Assembly: GCF_034262375.1 (NCBI RefSeq)
Contig: NZ_CP139558.1
Location: forward strand, 1,116,001-1,180,000
Length of the DNA stretch: 64,000 bases
Origin: Mucilaginibacter sabulilitoris
GTDB taxonomy: Bacteria; Bacteroidota; Bacteroidia; Sphingobacteriales; Sphingobacteriaceae
Reading direction: 5' to 3'
Every line of letters starts with the position of its first letter. The stretch's first letter is position 1. Of this stretch, positions 52,962-60,342 are shown in pieces. Made by a program: the position numbers and the translations under genes. The notes beneath the pieces were generated by a model that was given only the letters and a program-made list of their open reading frames with translations, had not been told where the DNA came from and ran no database searches.

Positions 52962-53663
52962 ATGCCCTATTACCACCACTATTCCTTTGATCTCTGGCTT
53001 ACACTTATAAAATCAAACCCTGGTTTTAAGGCAGAGCGCAGCCGGATATTTCACCGCGATTTTAATCCCTCGAGTAAAAGTATTGATGAGGTAGCCAAAG
53101 CTTTTCGCGTGGTTGACCTCATGTGCAATGCTGTAAATGAAAGTACCGGTAAAAATATCGATTCGGACGAGATGAACCTGATGGTAATAAGCCTCATTAA
53201 TGATAACCAGCTGAACCTGAATGATGTAGATAAGACTAAGCTTTATGCTGATATGGAGGCGTTGGTATTTGATTACATGCCAGTTGTTTATTCACCTGTA
53301 ACAATTGAGGTGCTTGATCATCTAAAACAAAAAGGTGGCAGCACGTTTAGTTTGTTAAGCAACACCGGGTTTATTAAAGGAGCAACATTAAGAAAGGTGC
53401 TGGCTGAATTAAAGCTCGACAAATACTTTGATTTTCAGCTGTACTCAGACGAGGTAGGGATGTCAAAACCAAACCCTGCCTTTTTTAGCCTGATGCTGCA
53501 AAACATTAAACAGATCAATAAAGAAAAAGATATAACTTTAGGTGGCATTATCCACATAGGCGACAACCCTAAGGCCGATATAGGAGGTGCAAACGCGGCA
53601 GGCATAAAAAGTTTGCTGATCAACTCAAACAACCAATCCATTTTAGCATTAATAAGTGAATGA
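52962..53663 (+). CDS. HAD superfamily hydrolase of the Ter cluster
   Basis: A 233-residue HAD fold protein. Motif I is FDLWLTL (about residues 8-14), with a Trp in place of the second Asp, as in dehalogenase-like HADs. Motif II is LLSNTG (about 120). Motif III Lys is in GMSKPNP. Motif IV is HIGDNPKADIGGANAAG (about 197-213). Reaction and substrate are unknown; a phosphatase on a nucleotide-like compound is plausible given the next gene. It overlaps the phosphoribosyltransferase-like gene by four bases (ATGA), so the two are made together. HAD and PRTase genes are known companions of TerD proteins. Confidence 0.85.
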   Translation: MPYYHHYSFDLWLTLIKSNPGFKAERSRIFHRDFNPSSKSIDEVAKAFRVVDLMCNAVNESTGKNIDSDEMNLMVISLINDNQLNLNDVDKTKLYADMEALVFDYMPVVYSPVTIEVLDHLKQKGGSTFSLLSNTGFIKGATLRKVLAELKLDKYFDFQLYSDEVGMSKPNPAFFSLMLQNIKQINKEKDITLGGIIHIGDNPKADIGGANAAGIKSLLINSNNQSILALISE

Positions 53664-54505
53664 ACACTACCTACTCATTACATCACGTTGATAACGCGGT
53701 CAAATTCGGTTTTAATCCTGATGATTACAGCCGTTTTAAATTTGGCGACGACGACGTTGCAAAAAGTTTTGGTACACACCTGGCCGATGGTTTTATCAGG
53801 CAGCATTTAGCGGTAACGCCAATTAAAGAGCAAATCGTGGTTATTTCAAGCCCGTACTCCTTTATTCCGACAGCTACCTTTGCTATGAAAAACTGGTTTG
53901 TTGCCCGCCTAAACCGTTGGCTGGCACAGCATGGTTACCCCGTTGTGCAGGAAACAAAGGTGCACCGCACCATAACCTATAAAGAAGATTACGGTGAACT
54001 GGATGCTGAACAAAGGATGACCCTGATTGGTAACGACTCGTTTCATATTGACAAGGATTTCCTCGCCGGCAAAACACTCGTATTTCTTGACGATATAAAA
54101 ATCACTGGCAGCCACGAACGTATGATCATGAAAATGGTTGATGCTTATGGCCTCGGTAATGATATATTTATGCTGTATTTTGCCGAATTGGTTAATAAAG
54201 CCATTCACCCTAATATTGAAAACCACTTAAACTACCACCAGGTAAAAAATATATTTGATCTGGATAGTATTATCAAAGGCAATAATTTTAGCATCAATAC
54301 CCGTATAGTTAAATACATTTTAAATTACGATTTTGATAGTTTTTGTATTTTTATACAGGATCAAACTTATGATTTTATAAACTTGCTTTATGATATGGCG
54401 CTGGGTAACGGGTACCATACCATTGAAGCATATACAAACAACCTGAACTTTATTAAAGAAAACCTATTTTTAAACAATCATAAATTAATTCAACATGGCA
54501 ATTAA
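53660..54505 (+). CDS. Phosphoribosyltransferase-like protein of the Ter cluster
   Basis: The PRPP-binding motif LVFLDDIKITGSHE (about residues 139-152) is the type-I phosphoribosyltransferase signature. The N-terminal half contains VVISSPYSFIPTATFAMKNWFVARLN, similar to other Ter-associated PRTases. At 281 residues it is longer than a minimal PRTase; the last 90 residues (INTRIVKYILNYDFDSFCIF...) are a helical extension. It may attach a ribose-5-phosphate to a base-like compound to make a nucleoside-type signal or cofactor. Its end overlaps the next terD start by 11 bases, indicating coupling. Confidence 0.8.
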   Translation: MNTTYSLHHVDNAVKFGFNPDDYSRFKFGDDDVAKSFGTHLADGFIRQHLAVTPIKEQIVVISSPYSFIPTATFAMKNWFVARLNRWLAQHGYPVVQETKVHRTITYKEDYGELDAEQRMTLIGNDSFHIDKDFLAGKTLVFLDDIKITGSHERMIMKMVDAYGLGNDIFMLYFAELVNKAIHPNIENHLNYHQVKNIFDLDSIIKGNNFSINTRIVKYILNYDFDSFCIFIQDQTYDFINLLYDMALGNGYHTIEAYTNNLNFIKENLFLNNHKLIQHGN

Positions 54506-55049
54506 CTTGCAAAAAGGCCAGCGGGAAAGCATTAACGCACCTAAATTTACCATTGGCCTCGGATGGGATACCAATAGTTCTTCAACAGGCAGCGCCTTTG
54601 ACCTTGACGCTTCTGTTTTTATACTCGGCGATAATAAAAAAATAATAGCCGACGAATATTTTGTTTTTTATAACAACCTGAAATCGCCTGATGGCTCGGT
54701 TGAACATACAGGTGATAACCTTACCGGTGCAGGCGATGGCGACGATGAGCAAATAAAGGTTGATCTGTCGCGAGTGGATAGTAAAGTATCTGAAATATGC
54801 ATCGTGGTAACCATACATGAGGCCGAGGCCCGCAAGCAGAATTTTGGCCAGGTGCGCAATTCTTTCATCCGGATATTTGATGCGGGTACCGGCGCCGATA
54901 TTTTAAAATACGAACTAGAAGAGGATTTTTCGATAGAAACAGCCGTTGAATTTGGCCGCATCTATAAAAAAGATAACAACTGGAAGTTTGAAGCCGTAGG
55001 CGCAGGTATGAAAGGTGGCTTACAGGATTATTTAACTAAATACCAATAA
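54495..55049 (+). CDS. terD: TerD family protein 3
   Basis: A 184-residue TerD protein with the canonical start MAINLQKGQRESINAPKF and the acidic motif AFDLDASVFILG (about residues 34-45). The calcium loop is HTGDNLTGAGDGDDEQI (about 73-89), followed by NFGQVRNSFIRIFD and SIETAVEFGRIYKKDN. It resembles terD1 most. It begins inside the end of the PRTase gene and is followed after six bases by terD4, so HAD-PRTase-TerD3-TerD4 forms one tightly coupled unit. Confidence 0.92.
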   Translation: MAINLQKGQRESINAPKFTIGLGWDTNSSSTGSAFDLDASVFILGDNKKIIADEYFVFYNNLKSPDGSVEHTGDNLTGAGDGDDEQIKVDLSRVDSKVSEICIVVTIHEAEARKQNFGQVRNSFIRIFDAGTGADILKYELEEDFSIETAVEFGRIYKKDNNWKFEAVGAGMKGGLQDYLTKYQ

Positions 55050-55055
55050 AACGTT

Positions 55056-55670
55056 ATGGCAATCAATCTTCAAAAAGGACAGCGTATCAGTCTTGAAAAA
55101 AGTAACGGCAGTAAATTATTGAACGTTTGTGTTGGTATAAACTGGGGCGCTATTGAAAAGAAAGGCATGTTTGGCTTTGGTACCACAAAAGAAGCGGTTG
55201 ACCTTGACGCCAGCTGTGCGTTATATGATGATAACAAGCAATTGGTTGATGTGGTTTATTTTGGCCATCTGAAATCAAAGGACGGAGCAGTAAAACACAG
55301 CGGCGATGACCTCACCGGAGATATGGCCGGTAACGACGGGCTGGACAATGAAGTGATCACCGTTGATTTTGGCGGTTTGAGCAGTTCGGTAAGTTATGTA
55401 GCCTTTGTGCTTAACAGCTTCCGCGGGCAGGATTTCGGAACTATCCCGTTTGCTTCTATCCGTATTTATGAAGGGTCGCCAACCCGCGTAAATGAAATAT
55501 TTGCTACTTATGATATTGCGAACAGCAAAGATTTTGCAGGCCACGTATCTATGGTAATGGGTGTATTTTACAAAAAGAACGGCGAATGGAAATTTAACGC
55601 CATCGGCGAACCAACCCGCGACAGGAAACTGGAAGAAACGGTTAAAACGGTTACGCAAAATTATTTATAG
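55056..55670 (+). CDS. TerD family protein 4, divergent
   Basis: A 204-residue TerD paralogue, MAINLQKGQRISLEKSNGSK at its start. The acidic motif is AVDLDASCALYDD (about 47-59). The calcium loop is extended: HSGDDLTGDMAGNDGLDNEV (about 88-107), differing from terD1 and terD3. The ends SKDFAGHVSMVMGVFYKKNG and NAIGEPTRDR are typical. The altered loop suggests different metal or partner preference. It is the last gene of the coupled block and is followed by an inverted repeat. Confidence 0.88.
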   Translation: MAINLQKGQRISLEKSNGSKLLNVCVGINWGAIEKKGMFGFGTTKEAVDLDASCALYDDNKQLVDVVYFGHLKSKDGAVKHSGDDLTGDMAGNDGLDNEVITVDFGGLSSSVSYVAFVLNSFRGQDFGTIPFASIRIYEGSPTRVNEIFATYDIANSKDFAGHVSMVMGVFYKKNGEWKFNAIGEPTRDRKLEETVKTVTQNYL

Positions 55671-55683
55671 GGAATAGTGAAGG

Positions 55684-55765
55684 GTTTTGAGTGATGAGTT
55701 TTGAGCTTTTCATTTAACTTGAAAAATTAAGGTTCAGACAAAAACTCACAACTCATCACTCACAA
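55684..55765. repeat. Inverted repeat between terD4 and telA
   Basis: Left arm 55684-55710 (TTTTGAGTGATGAGTTTTGAG) and right arm 55739-55765 (AAAACTCACAACTCATCACTC) are reverse complements with few mismatches around a 28-base loop. The ACTCAT/ATGAGT unit is a common intergenic element in this group. It may end the terD4 transcript. Confidence 0.7.
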
Positions 55766-55791
55766 TTCAATACTTAAAACTTAATGAAATC

Positions 55792-56931
55792 ATGGAAGGC
55801 ACACCAAATAATAATGAGCTAAATATAACCCCGGTTAATTTGGACATAACCCCGGTAAATTCGGTTACAACCCCTGTTAAGGTTGATAAGGAAGGTAACG
55901 TTGACCTTGCCAATATCACATCTGACGAGGTGAAAAAATATAGCGAAGTAGCAAAGGCGCTTGATCCGAAGGATGTTAACTCTATACTGAATTATGGTAC
56001 GGATGTTCAGGCATCAATGGAGAAATACAGTAACAACTTCCTCACATCGGTACGTACCTATAACTCTGGTGAAGTTGGCGGACTTATTAATGAACTGCTT
56101 ACCGAACTCAATTATATTGACGTAGATGAGCTGAACCAAAACGCGTTCACTTCATTTATATCACATATCCCTTTTATGAAAAAGCTGGTTGTTGATACCA
56201 AAAAACTTTTTCAGAAGTACGATACCGTGATCAACAACATTGATAAGATCACTAACAAGATCAAGGCTGGCAGGGTTAACTCTTTAAAAGATAATAGTTC
56301 GCTGCAAACCATGTTCGACAGTAATGTTGGCTACATCCACCAAATGGAAGAGCTCCTGATATCGGGCCAGTTAAAATACAACGAACTGAATGAGCAACTG
56401 GCTCAGATGGATGCCAATCCATCGGCCTATAACGATTATGAAATTGCCGATATGCGCGATTTTGTAAACCGTTTGGACAAACGTCTGGCCGATTTAAAGG
56501 TAGTGCGGTTTATCATGATGCAGTCGCTGGCACAAATACGCATAGTGCAAAGCAATAACACCACCATTGCCGAAAAAGCACAGTCAATCGTATCAACCAC
56601 TATCCCGGTTTGGAAAAATCAGCTTACCATAGCCGTTGCGCTTAACAGGCAAAAGGAAAACGTGGAAATGCAGAAAAAAATATCCGATACTACAAATACA
56701 ATTCTGCAAAAGAACGCCGAACTGCTAAAACAAAACAGTATCGATGTTGCCCGCGAGAATGAGAAAACAGTTGTATCTCTTGATACATTGAAGAAAACAA
56801 CCGCGTCGCTTATTGAAACCCTCACCGAGGTAAAACGCATACATGATGAAGGTACTGCCAACCGCAAAACCCTCAACACCGAACTGCAAAACCTCGAAAC
56901 CGAACTGAAAAAAACGGTAACTAACGGGTAG
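55792..56931 (+). CDS. telA: Toxic anion resistance protein TelA
   Basis: A 379-residue all-helical protein of the TelA/KlaA family, soluble and without signal. The family centre includes HIPFMKKLVVDTKKLFQKYDTVINNIDKITNKIK (about 123-155) and QMEELLISGQLKYNELNEQL (about 183-202). It also has the strongly conserved VRFIMMQSLAQIRIVQSNNTTIAEKAQSIVSTTIPVWKNQLTIAV (about 237-281). The C-terminal 90 residues are coiled coil. TelA supports resistance to tellurite and some membrane-acting agents and co-occurs with TerD and TerC; the mechanism is unknown. Confidence 0.93.
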   Translation: MEGTPNNNELNITPVNLDITPVNSVTTPVKVDKEGNVDLANITSDEVKKYSEVAKALDPKDVNSILNYGTDVQASMEKYSNNFLTSVRTYNSGEVGGLINELLTELNYIDVDELNQNAFTSFISHIPFMKKLVVDTKKLFQKYDTVINNIDKITNKIKAGRVNSLKDNSSLQTMFDSNVGYIHQMEELLISGQLKYNELNEQLAQMDANPSAYNDYEIADMRDFVNRLDKRLADLKVVRFIMMQSLAQIRIVQSNNTTIAEKAQSIVSTTIPVWKNQLTIAVALNRQKENVEMQKKISDTTNTILQKNAELLKQNSIDVARENEKTVVSLDTLKKTTASLIETLTEVKRIHDEGTANRKTLNTELQNLETELKKTVTNG

Positions 56932-56934
56932 AGT

Positions 56935-57017
56935 CCTCACCCAACCCTCTCCAAAGGAGAGGGCTTTGAAATGATTTTTAAAGTCTCCCCTCTTGGGGGA
57001 GATTTAGAGGGGGCTCT
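56935..57017. repeat. Interspersed palindromic repeats between telA and the next gene
   Basis: CCTCACCCAACCCTCTCC (from 56935) is a reverse-complement copy of the repeat at 52136-52167. The adjoining 56981-57017 part (CTCCCCTCTTGGGGGAGATT followed by AGAGGGGGC) is a second palindromic unit. They lie between the telA stop and the likely start at 57091 and belong to a scattered intergenic repeat family. Confidence 0.7.
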
Positions 57018-57090
57018 CACCGGTAGATTTGAGCAAGGCATATTATTTCGTAAATTTGTATTTAATCAAAAAGCAAGAGGTCGCCCGTTG

Positions 57091-58053
57091 ATGGATGAAA
57101 GCCGGTTAAATATTTTAAATCAGTCGAACAGAATGCTCAGTAAGCTACAATTGCTTTCTGTTTTTTTTGGCGACGATGTGGTCTATAAAATATACCTGCG
57201 CAGCCAGGTTATTCATAAGCTTTTTGAAACCAACCCCGAACTCGACATCAACAAGCTTGATCTGTTTCACCTGCAGTTTACCCAAAGCCTGATCGATCTG
57301 CTCCGGAAAATTAAAAAGAATAACGAGACTAATGTAAGCCTCCTTTTTGACGAGATACAGATTAATAATGAAATGATTGATAAGCTGAACGATCCGTTTT
57401 ACACCGAGGCCAATTTTAACCTCGAAAAACAACGGCAGGCTTTAAAGATCAATCTTTCGTTGCGCAAACTGTTCCAGGTGCTGTCAGACAATTCAACAGA
57501 TAACCCCTTGTCAAAAAATATCAACGCCTTTAGCTCAAGGTTTGCGGCCGATTTTTTTTATACCATTACACCCGAATTGATGGAGGAGATAACGGCCTAC
57601 ACTAACAAGGATGTGTACACCGACGAATATGCTACTATTCAGCGGAAACTGATGGGTATACTTTGTAAATATGATTTTAAAACAGAATTCTATTGCGGCC
57701 TAAAATCAGGTACCCACGTGGCAGAGGTATATAAGTTTGTAGATGATAGCCGTTATTTTATTTACTATCCGGCAGACAGTTTGTTTGTGTTTCTGGATAT
57801 AACTAAAATAGCCAATATTGATTTTTCAAATAACCTGTCGAAAAAAGAGAAGCTGATGCATGAGCTGAAAGATAAGAACGACAAGCTGGAAGGCAACGCC
57901 GCGGCCATGAAGTCATATATGCCACAGGAGATCAGTAACCTTTTGGCCGATAATTATAAAAAGATATCGGATATTAGTTTCCTCGAAAATATCAGCAATG
58001 TTGACGTACAAGCCAATATTTTAAAAAGCATGCTGAATACCGATTTAATTTAG
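57091..58053 (+). CDS. Unrecognised Ter/TelA-associated protein (320 aa)
   Basis: I place the start at the ATG at 57091 (MDESRLNILNQSNRMLSKLQ), because upstream codons in the frame translate the intergenic repeat. The soluble product has no signal. It is helical over residues 1-150 (LNILNQSNRMLSKLQLLSVFFGDDVVYKIYLRSQVIHKL). A mixed region follows (about 195-255, YDFKTEFYCGLKSGTHVAEVYKFVDDSRYFIYYPADSLFVFLDITKI), then a coiled-coil end. I do not recognise a family. Position after telA and before terC makes it a likely functional partner, and no enzymatic motif is seen. Confidence 0.75.
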   Translation: MDESRLNILNQSNRMLSKLQLLSVFFGDDVVYKIYLRSQVIHKLFETNPELDINKLDLFHLQFTQSLIDLLRKIKKNNETNVSLLFDEIQINNEMIDKLNDPFYTEANFNLEKQRQALKINLSLRKLFQVLSDNSTDNPLSKNINAFSSRFAADFFYTITPELMEEITAYTNKDVYTDEYATIQRKLMGILCKYDFKTEFYCGLKSGTHVAEVYKFVDDSRYFIYYPADSLFVFLDITKIANIDFSNNLSKKEKLMHELKDKNDKLEGNAAAMKSYMPQEISNLLADNYKKISDISFLENISNVDVQANILKSMLNTDLI

Positions 58054-58088
58054 TTTATTTAACCTGACATTAATTCCTTACCTGTAAT

Positions 58089-58910
58089 ATGGATTTTTTA
58101 CATACAATTTTAGGCCCCGACATTAAAGCGGGTTTGCTTGTTATCTTAAACTTAATAGTTATTGAAAGTTTATTATCTGTTGATAATGCAGCGGTACTGG
58201 CCACCATGGTGCTTGATTTGCCACCTCATCAGCGTAAAAAAGCACTCCGGTACGGTATCATCGGTGCTTATGTATTGCGTGGTATTTGTTTGTTTTTAGC
58301 AGCCTGGCTGGTGAAAATATGGTGGTTAAAACCTATTGGTGGTTTATACCTGCTGTACCTTGCTTTCAACTATTTTAAAGGTAAAATTCAGGCTGCTAAT
58401 GGCGATGGAGGAGAGGAATCGGTTGACAAGAATAAAAACTGGCTTTACCGCTCTACGGTAGGGGTATTTGGTGTTTTTTGGTCAACTGTAGCTTTGGTAG
58501 AACTAATGGACCTTGCCTTTTCTATTGATAACGTATTTGCAGCGGTAGCTTTTACTGATCACATAGTTTTAATTTACATAGGCGTATTTATAGGCATACT
58601 GGCCATGCGTTTTGTAGCCCAGACCTTTGTTAGGCTGATGGAAAAATTCACTTTTTTAGAGACTGTTGCTTTTATAGTGATCGGCGTTTTAGGTATTAAA
58701 CTATCCTCTTCAATATATGTACATTTTTACCCGGAGGCACCTGTTTCCAAAATGCTGGAGAGTGAGAAGACTGATATAATTACCTCTATATTCACGGTAT
58801 CTTTATTCATTATCCCGGTATTAACTTCTTGGTTGTTTAACTTTCCCAAAAGGCACACCATCAAACCCGAAGTAGCTGAGGCAGCCGAAGATGTACTGGA
58901 TAAACAATAA
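58089..58910 (+). CDS. terC: TerC family integral membrane protein
   Basis: A 273-residue membrane protein with about seven helices, matching TerC length. The first helix carries the family motif LNLIVIESLLSVDNAAVLATMV (about 21-42); the second half has the paired motif LVELMDLAFSIDNVFAAVAFT (about 137-157) with the conserved Asp residues thought to bind metal. TerC works with TerD proteins at the inner membrane and is linked to metal ion export or to metal loading of exported proteins. It ends 104 bases before pgpA, with another repeat in the gap. Confidence 0.93.
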   Translation: MDFLHTILGPDIKAGLLVILNLIVIESLLSVDNAAVLATMVLDLPPHQRKKALRYGIIGAYVLRGICLFLAAWLVKIWWLKPIGGLYLLYLAFNYFKGKIQAANGDGGEESVDKNKNWLYRSTVGVFGVFWSTVALVELMDLAFSIDNVFAAVAFTDHIVLIYIGVFIGILAMRFVAQTFVRLMEKFTFLETVAFIVIGVLGIKLSSSIYVHFYPEAPVSKMLESEKTDIITSIFTVSLFIIPVLTSWLFNFPKRHTIKPEVAEAAEDVLDKQ

Positions 58911-59013
58911 GGTTAAAGGCGAAAGGTAAAACCGAACCTTGTGCGAATCTCCTCTCGAGAGGGGACCGGGGAAATTTTTATCCAACATTCCCAATAAGTG
59001 AACCATTGAACAA

Positions 59014-59478
59014 ATGAACATCAATAAAATAATAGCCTCCATATTTGGTATCGGGTTTTTAAAAGGGGGCGGTACTTATGCAGCCATTGTTACCTGCGGG
59101 TTTATTTATTTATTGTGGCAAAACCCGGCCCTGCAAAATCCCTGGTATTTATTTGTAATTACGGTTGTAATAACGCTGCTGGGTATATATGTAAGCAATA
59201 AAGTTGAACCGGATTGGGGCGAAGACAGCTCGCGTGTGGTAATTGACGAGGTGGCTGGTATGCTGATTACTATGCTATTTATACCCGTCAACATCTACTT
59301 TCTGCTGGCTGGCTTGGTGTTATTCCGTTTTTTTGATATTATAAAACCGCTGGGGATCCGCAAAATGGAAGACCTGGGCGGAGGGGCCGGCGTGATGATG
59401 GATGATGTACTGGCGGGCGTGTACTCTAATGTCTTATTGTGGGTAGGGCACGTATTGTGGCTTGCTTTTGGGAAATAA
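59014..59478 (+). CDS. pgpA: Phosphatidylglycerophosphatase A (PgpA) family protein
   Basis: A 154-residue membrane protein of usual PgpA length. The family motif is EDSSRVVIDEVAGMLITML (about 69-87), with the acidic residues that bind the metal and phosphate. LFRFFDIIKPLGIRKMEDLGGGAGVMMDDVLAG (about 107-139) is the other conserved block. It dephosphorylates phosphatidylglycerol phosphate to make phosphatidylglycerol. Housekeeping in nature, it sits after terC but probably belongs to a separate function. The gene is followed by a perfect palindromic terminator. Confidence 0.9.
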   Translation: MNINKIIASIFGIGFLKGGGTYAAIVTCGFIYLLWQNPALQNPWYLFVITVVITLLGIYVSNKVEPDWGEDSSRVVIDEVAGMLITMLFIPVNIYFLLAGLVLFRFFDIIKPLGIRKMEDLGGGAGVMMDDVLAGVYSNVLLWVGHVLWLAFGK

Positions 59479-59496
59479 GAATGCTAATAGATATAA

Positions 59497-59528
59497 AGAC
59501 TTACGAAGTTTTAAAACTTCGTAAGTCT
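59497..59528. terminator. Bidirectional terminator between pgpA and the DUF1080 gene
   Basis: The 32-base sequence AGACTTACGAAGTTTT-AAAACTTCGTAAGTCT is a perfect palindrome located in the convergent gap. A GCTTTT tail follows on the plus strand. It belongs to a repeat type common between genes in this group and can serve both converging genes. Confidence 0.75.
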
Positions 59529-59552
59529 GCTTTTAACCTAACATTACAATAC

Positions 59553-60311
59553 TTAAAGCTTCTTGATCTCTATATTCCTGAACCACACATCGGCGCCGTG
59601 GTCCTGCAACGCAATGCGGCCGCTTTTAAATGTGCCAAAGTCTGGCCATTCTTTAAATTTGCTGCCTGCTACCAGCTTTTTCCAGGCGTCGTCCCAAAGT
59701 GTGGTTGAAAGTACATGTTCGTTGTTGATGGTAATATCCAGTTTGCCTTTATTAGCTACAATCTCCACCTGGTTCCATTGGCCCGCCGGTTTCACTACTT
59801 TTTTTGAAATCGACATTAAATCGTACAGATCGCCGGCCTGGTGTTTAATCAGTTTACCGTCTTCATTCTCATCATTGTCGGCCACCTGGCATTCCGGCCC
59901 GGTGTACCAGGCATATTGGTATTTGGCGGGATCTTCCTTTACATAAAACATAATACCACTGTTACCGGCTCTTGATATTTTCCATTCTACTTTAAAGTCA
60001 AAGTTTTCGTACTCTTGATCGCTCACAATATCGCCGCCGTTTTTGGTTTGCCAGTCGCCCTTTTTTGATGCATCCAGGTGTAGTGCACCATCTTCGGCTT
60101 TCCATGCACCGCCCACAGAATCTTTACCGTAGGTATGCCAGCCTTTGGTGGTTTTACCATCAAACATAGGTACAAACGCATTGCTGCTATCTGCTGCCGC
60201 TGGTGTGGCAGCAGCAGTGGTATCACTGGCAGCGCTATCCTTTTTGGCCGCTGAATTGCAACCCCCAATTGTGATAGCGGTTAAGAGTATTAAAAATGTT
60301 CTGTTCATCAT
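59553..60311 (-). CDS. DUF1080 family lipoprotein (3-keto-disaccharide hydrolase type)
   Basis: A lipoprotein (IGGC18-NS) with a Ser/Ala/Thr-rich linker and the concanavalin-like DUF1080 fold. The typical opening is FVPMFDGKTTKGWHTYG (about residues 46-62). NSGIMFYVKEDP (about 117-128) and the ending GRIALQDHGADVWFRNIEIKKL are conserved. Members cleave 3-keto glycosides made by sugar C3 dehydrogenases. The GMC oxidoreductase gene lies 31 bases upstream on the same strand, so the two steps could be linked: oxidation then cleavage. The ATG ending at 60308 is a possible alternative start. Confidence 0.87.
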   Translation of the reverse strand: MMNRTFLILLTAITIGGCNSAAKKDSAASDTTAAATPAAADSSNAFVPMFDGKTTKGWHTYGKDSVGGAWKAEDGALHLDASKKGDWQTKNGGDIVSDQEYENFDFKVEWKISRAGNSGIMFYVKEDPAKYQYAWYTGPECQVADNDENEDGKLIKHQAGDLYDLMSISKKVVKPAGQWNQVEIVANKGKLDITINNEHVLSTTLWDDAWKKLVAGSKFKEWPDFGTFKSGRIALQDHGADVWFRNIEIKKL

Positions 60312-60342
60312 ATTTGGTCTTGTTGATTTTTGAATAATCGGC

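Noticed and set aside
56971..57090. 40-codon N-terminal extension of the unknown 320-residue protein
   Set aside because: Those codons lie within an intergenic palindromic repeat and encode a low-plausibility peptide; the ATG at 57091 starts a coherent helical protein.
51509..58910. Tellurite resistance operon carried by a mobile element
   Set aside because: No integrase, transposase, tRNA attachment site or flanking direct repeats are seen around the cluster; its repeats are dispersed intergenic types and it runs into the housekeeping pgpA gene.
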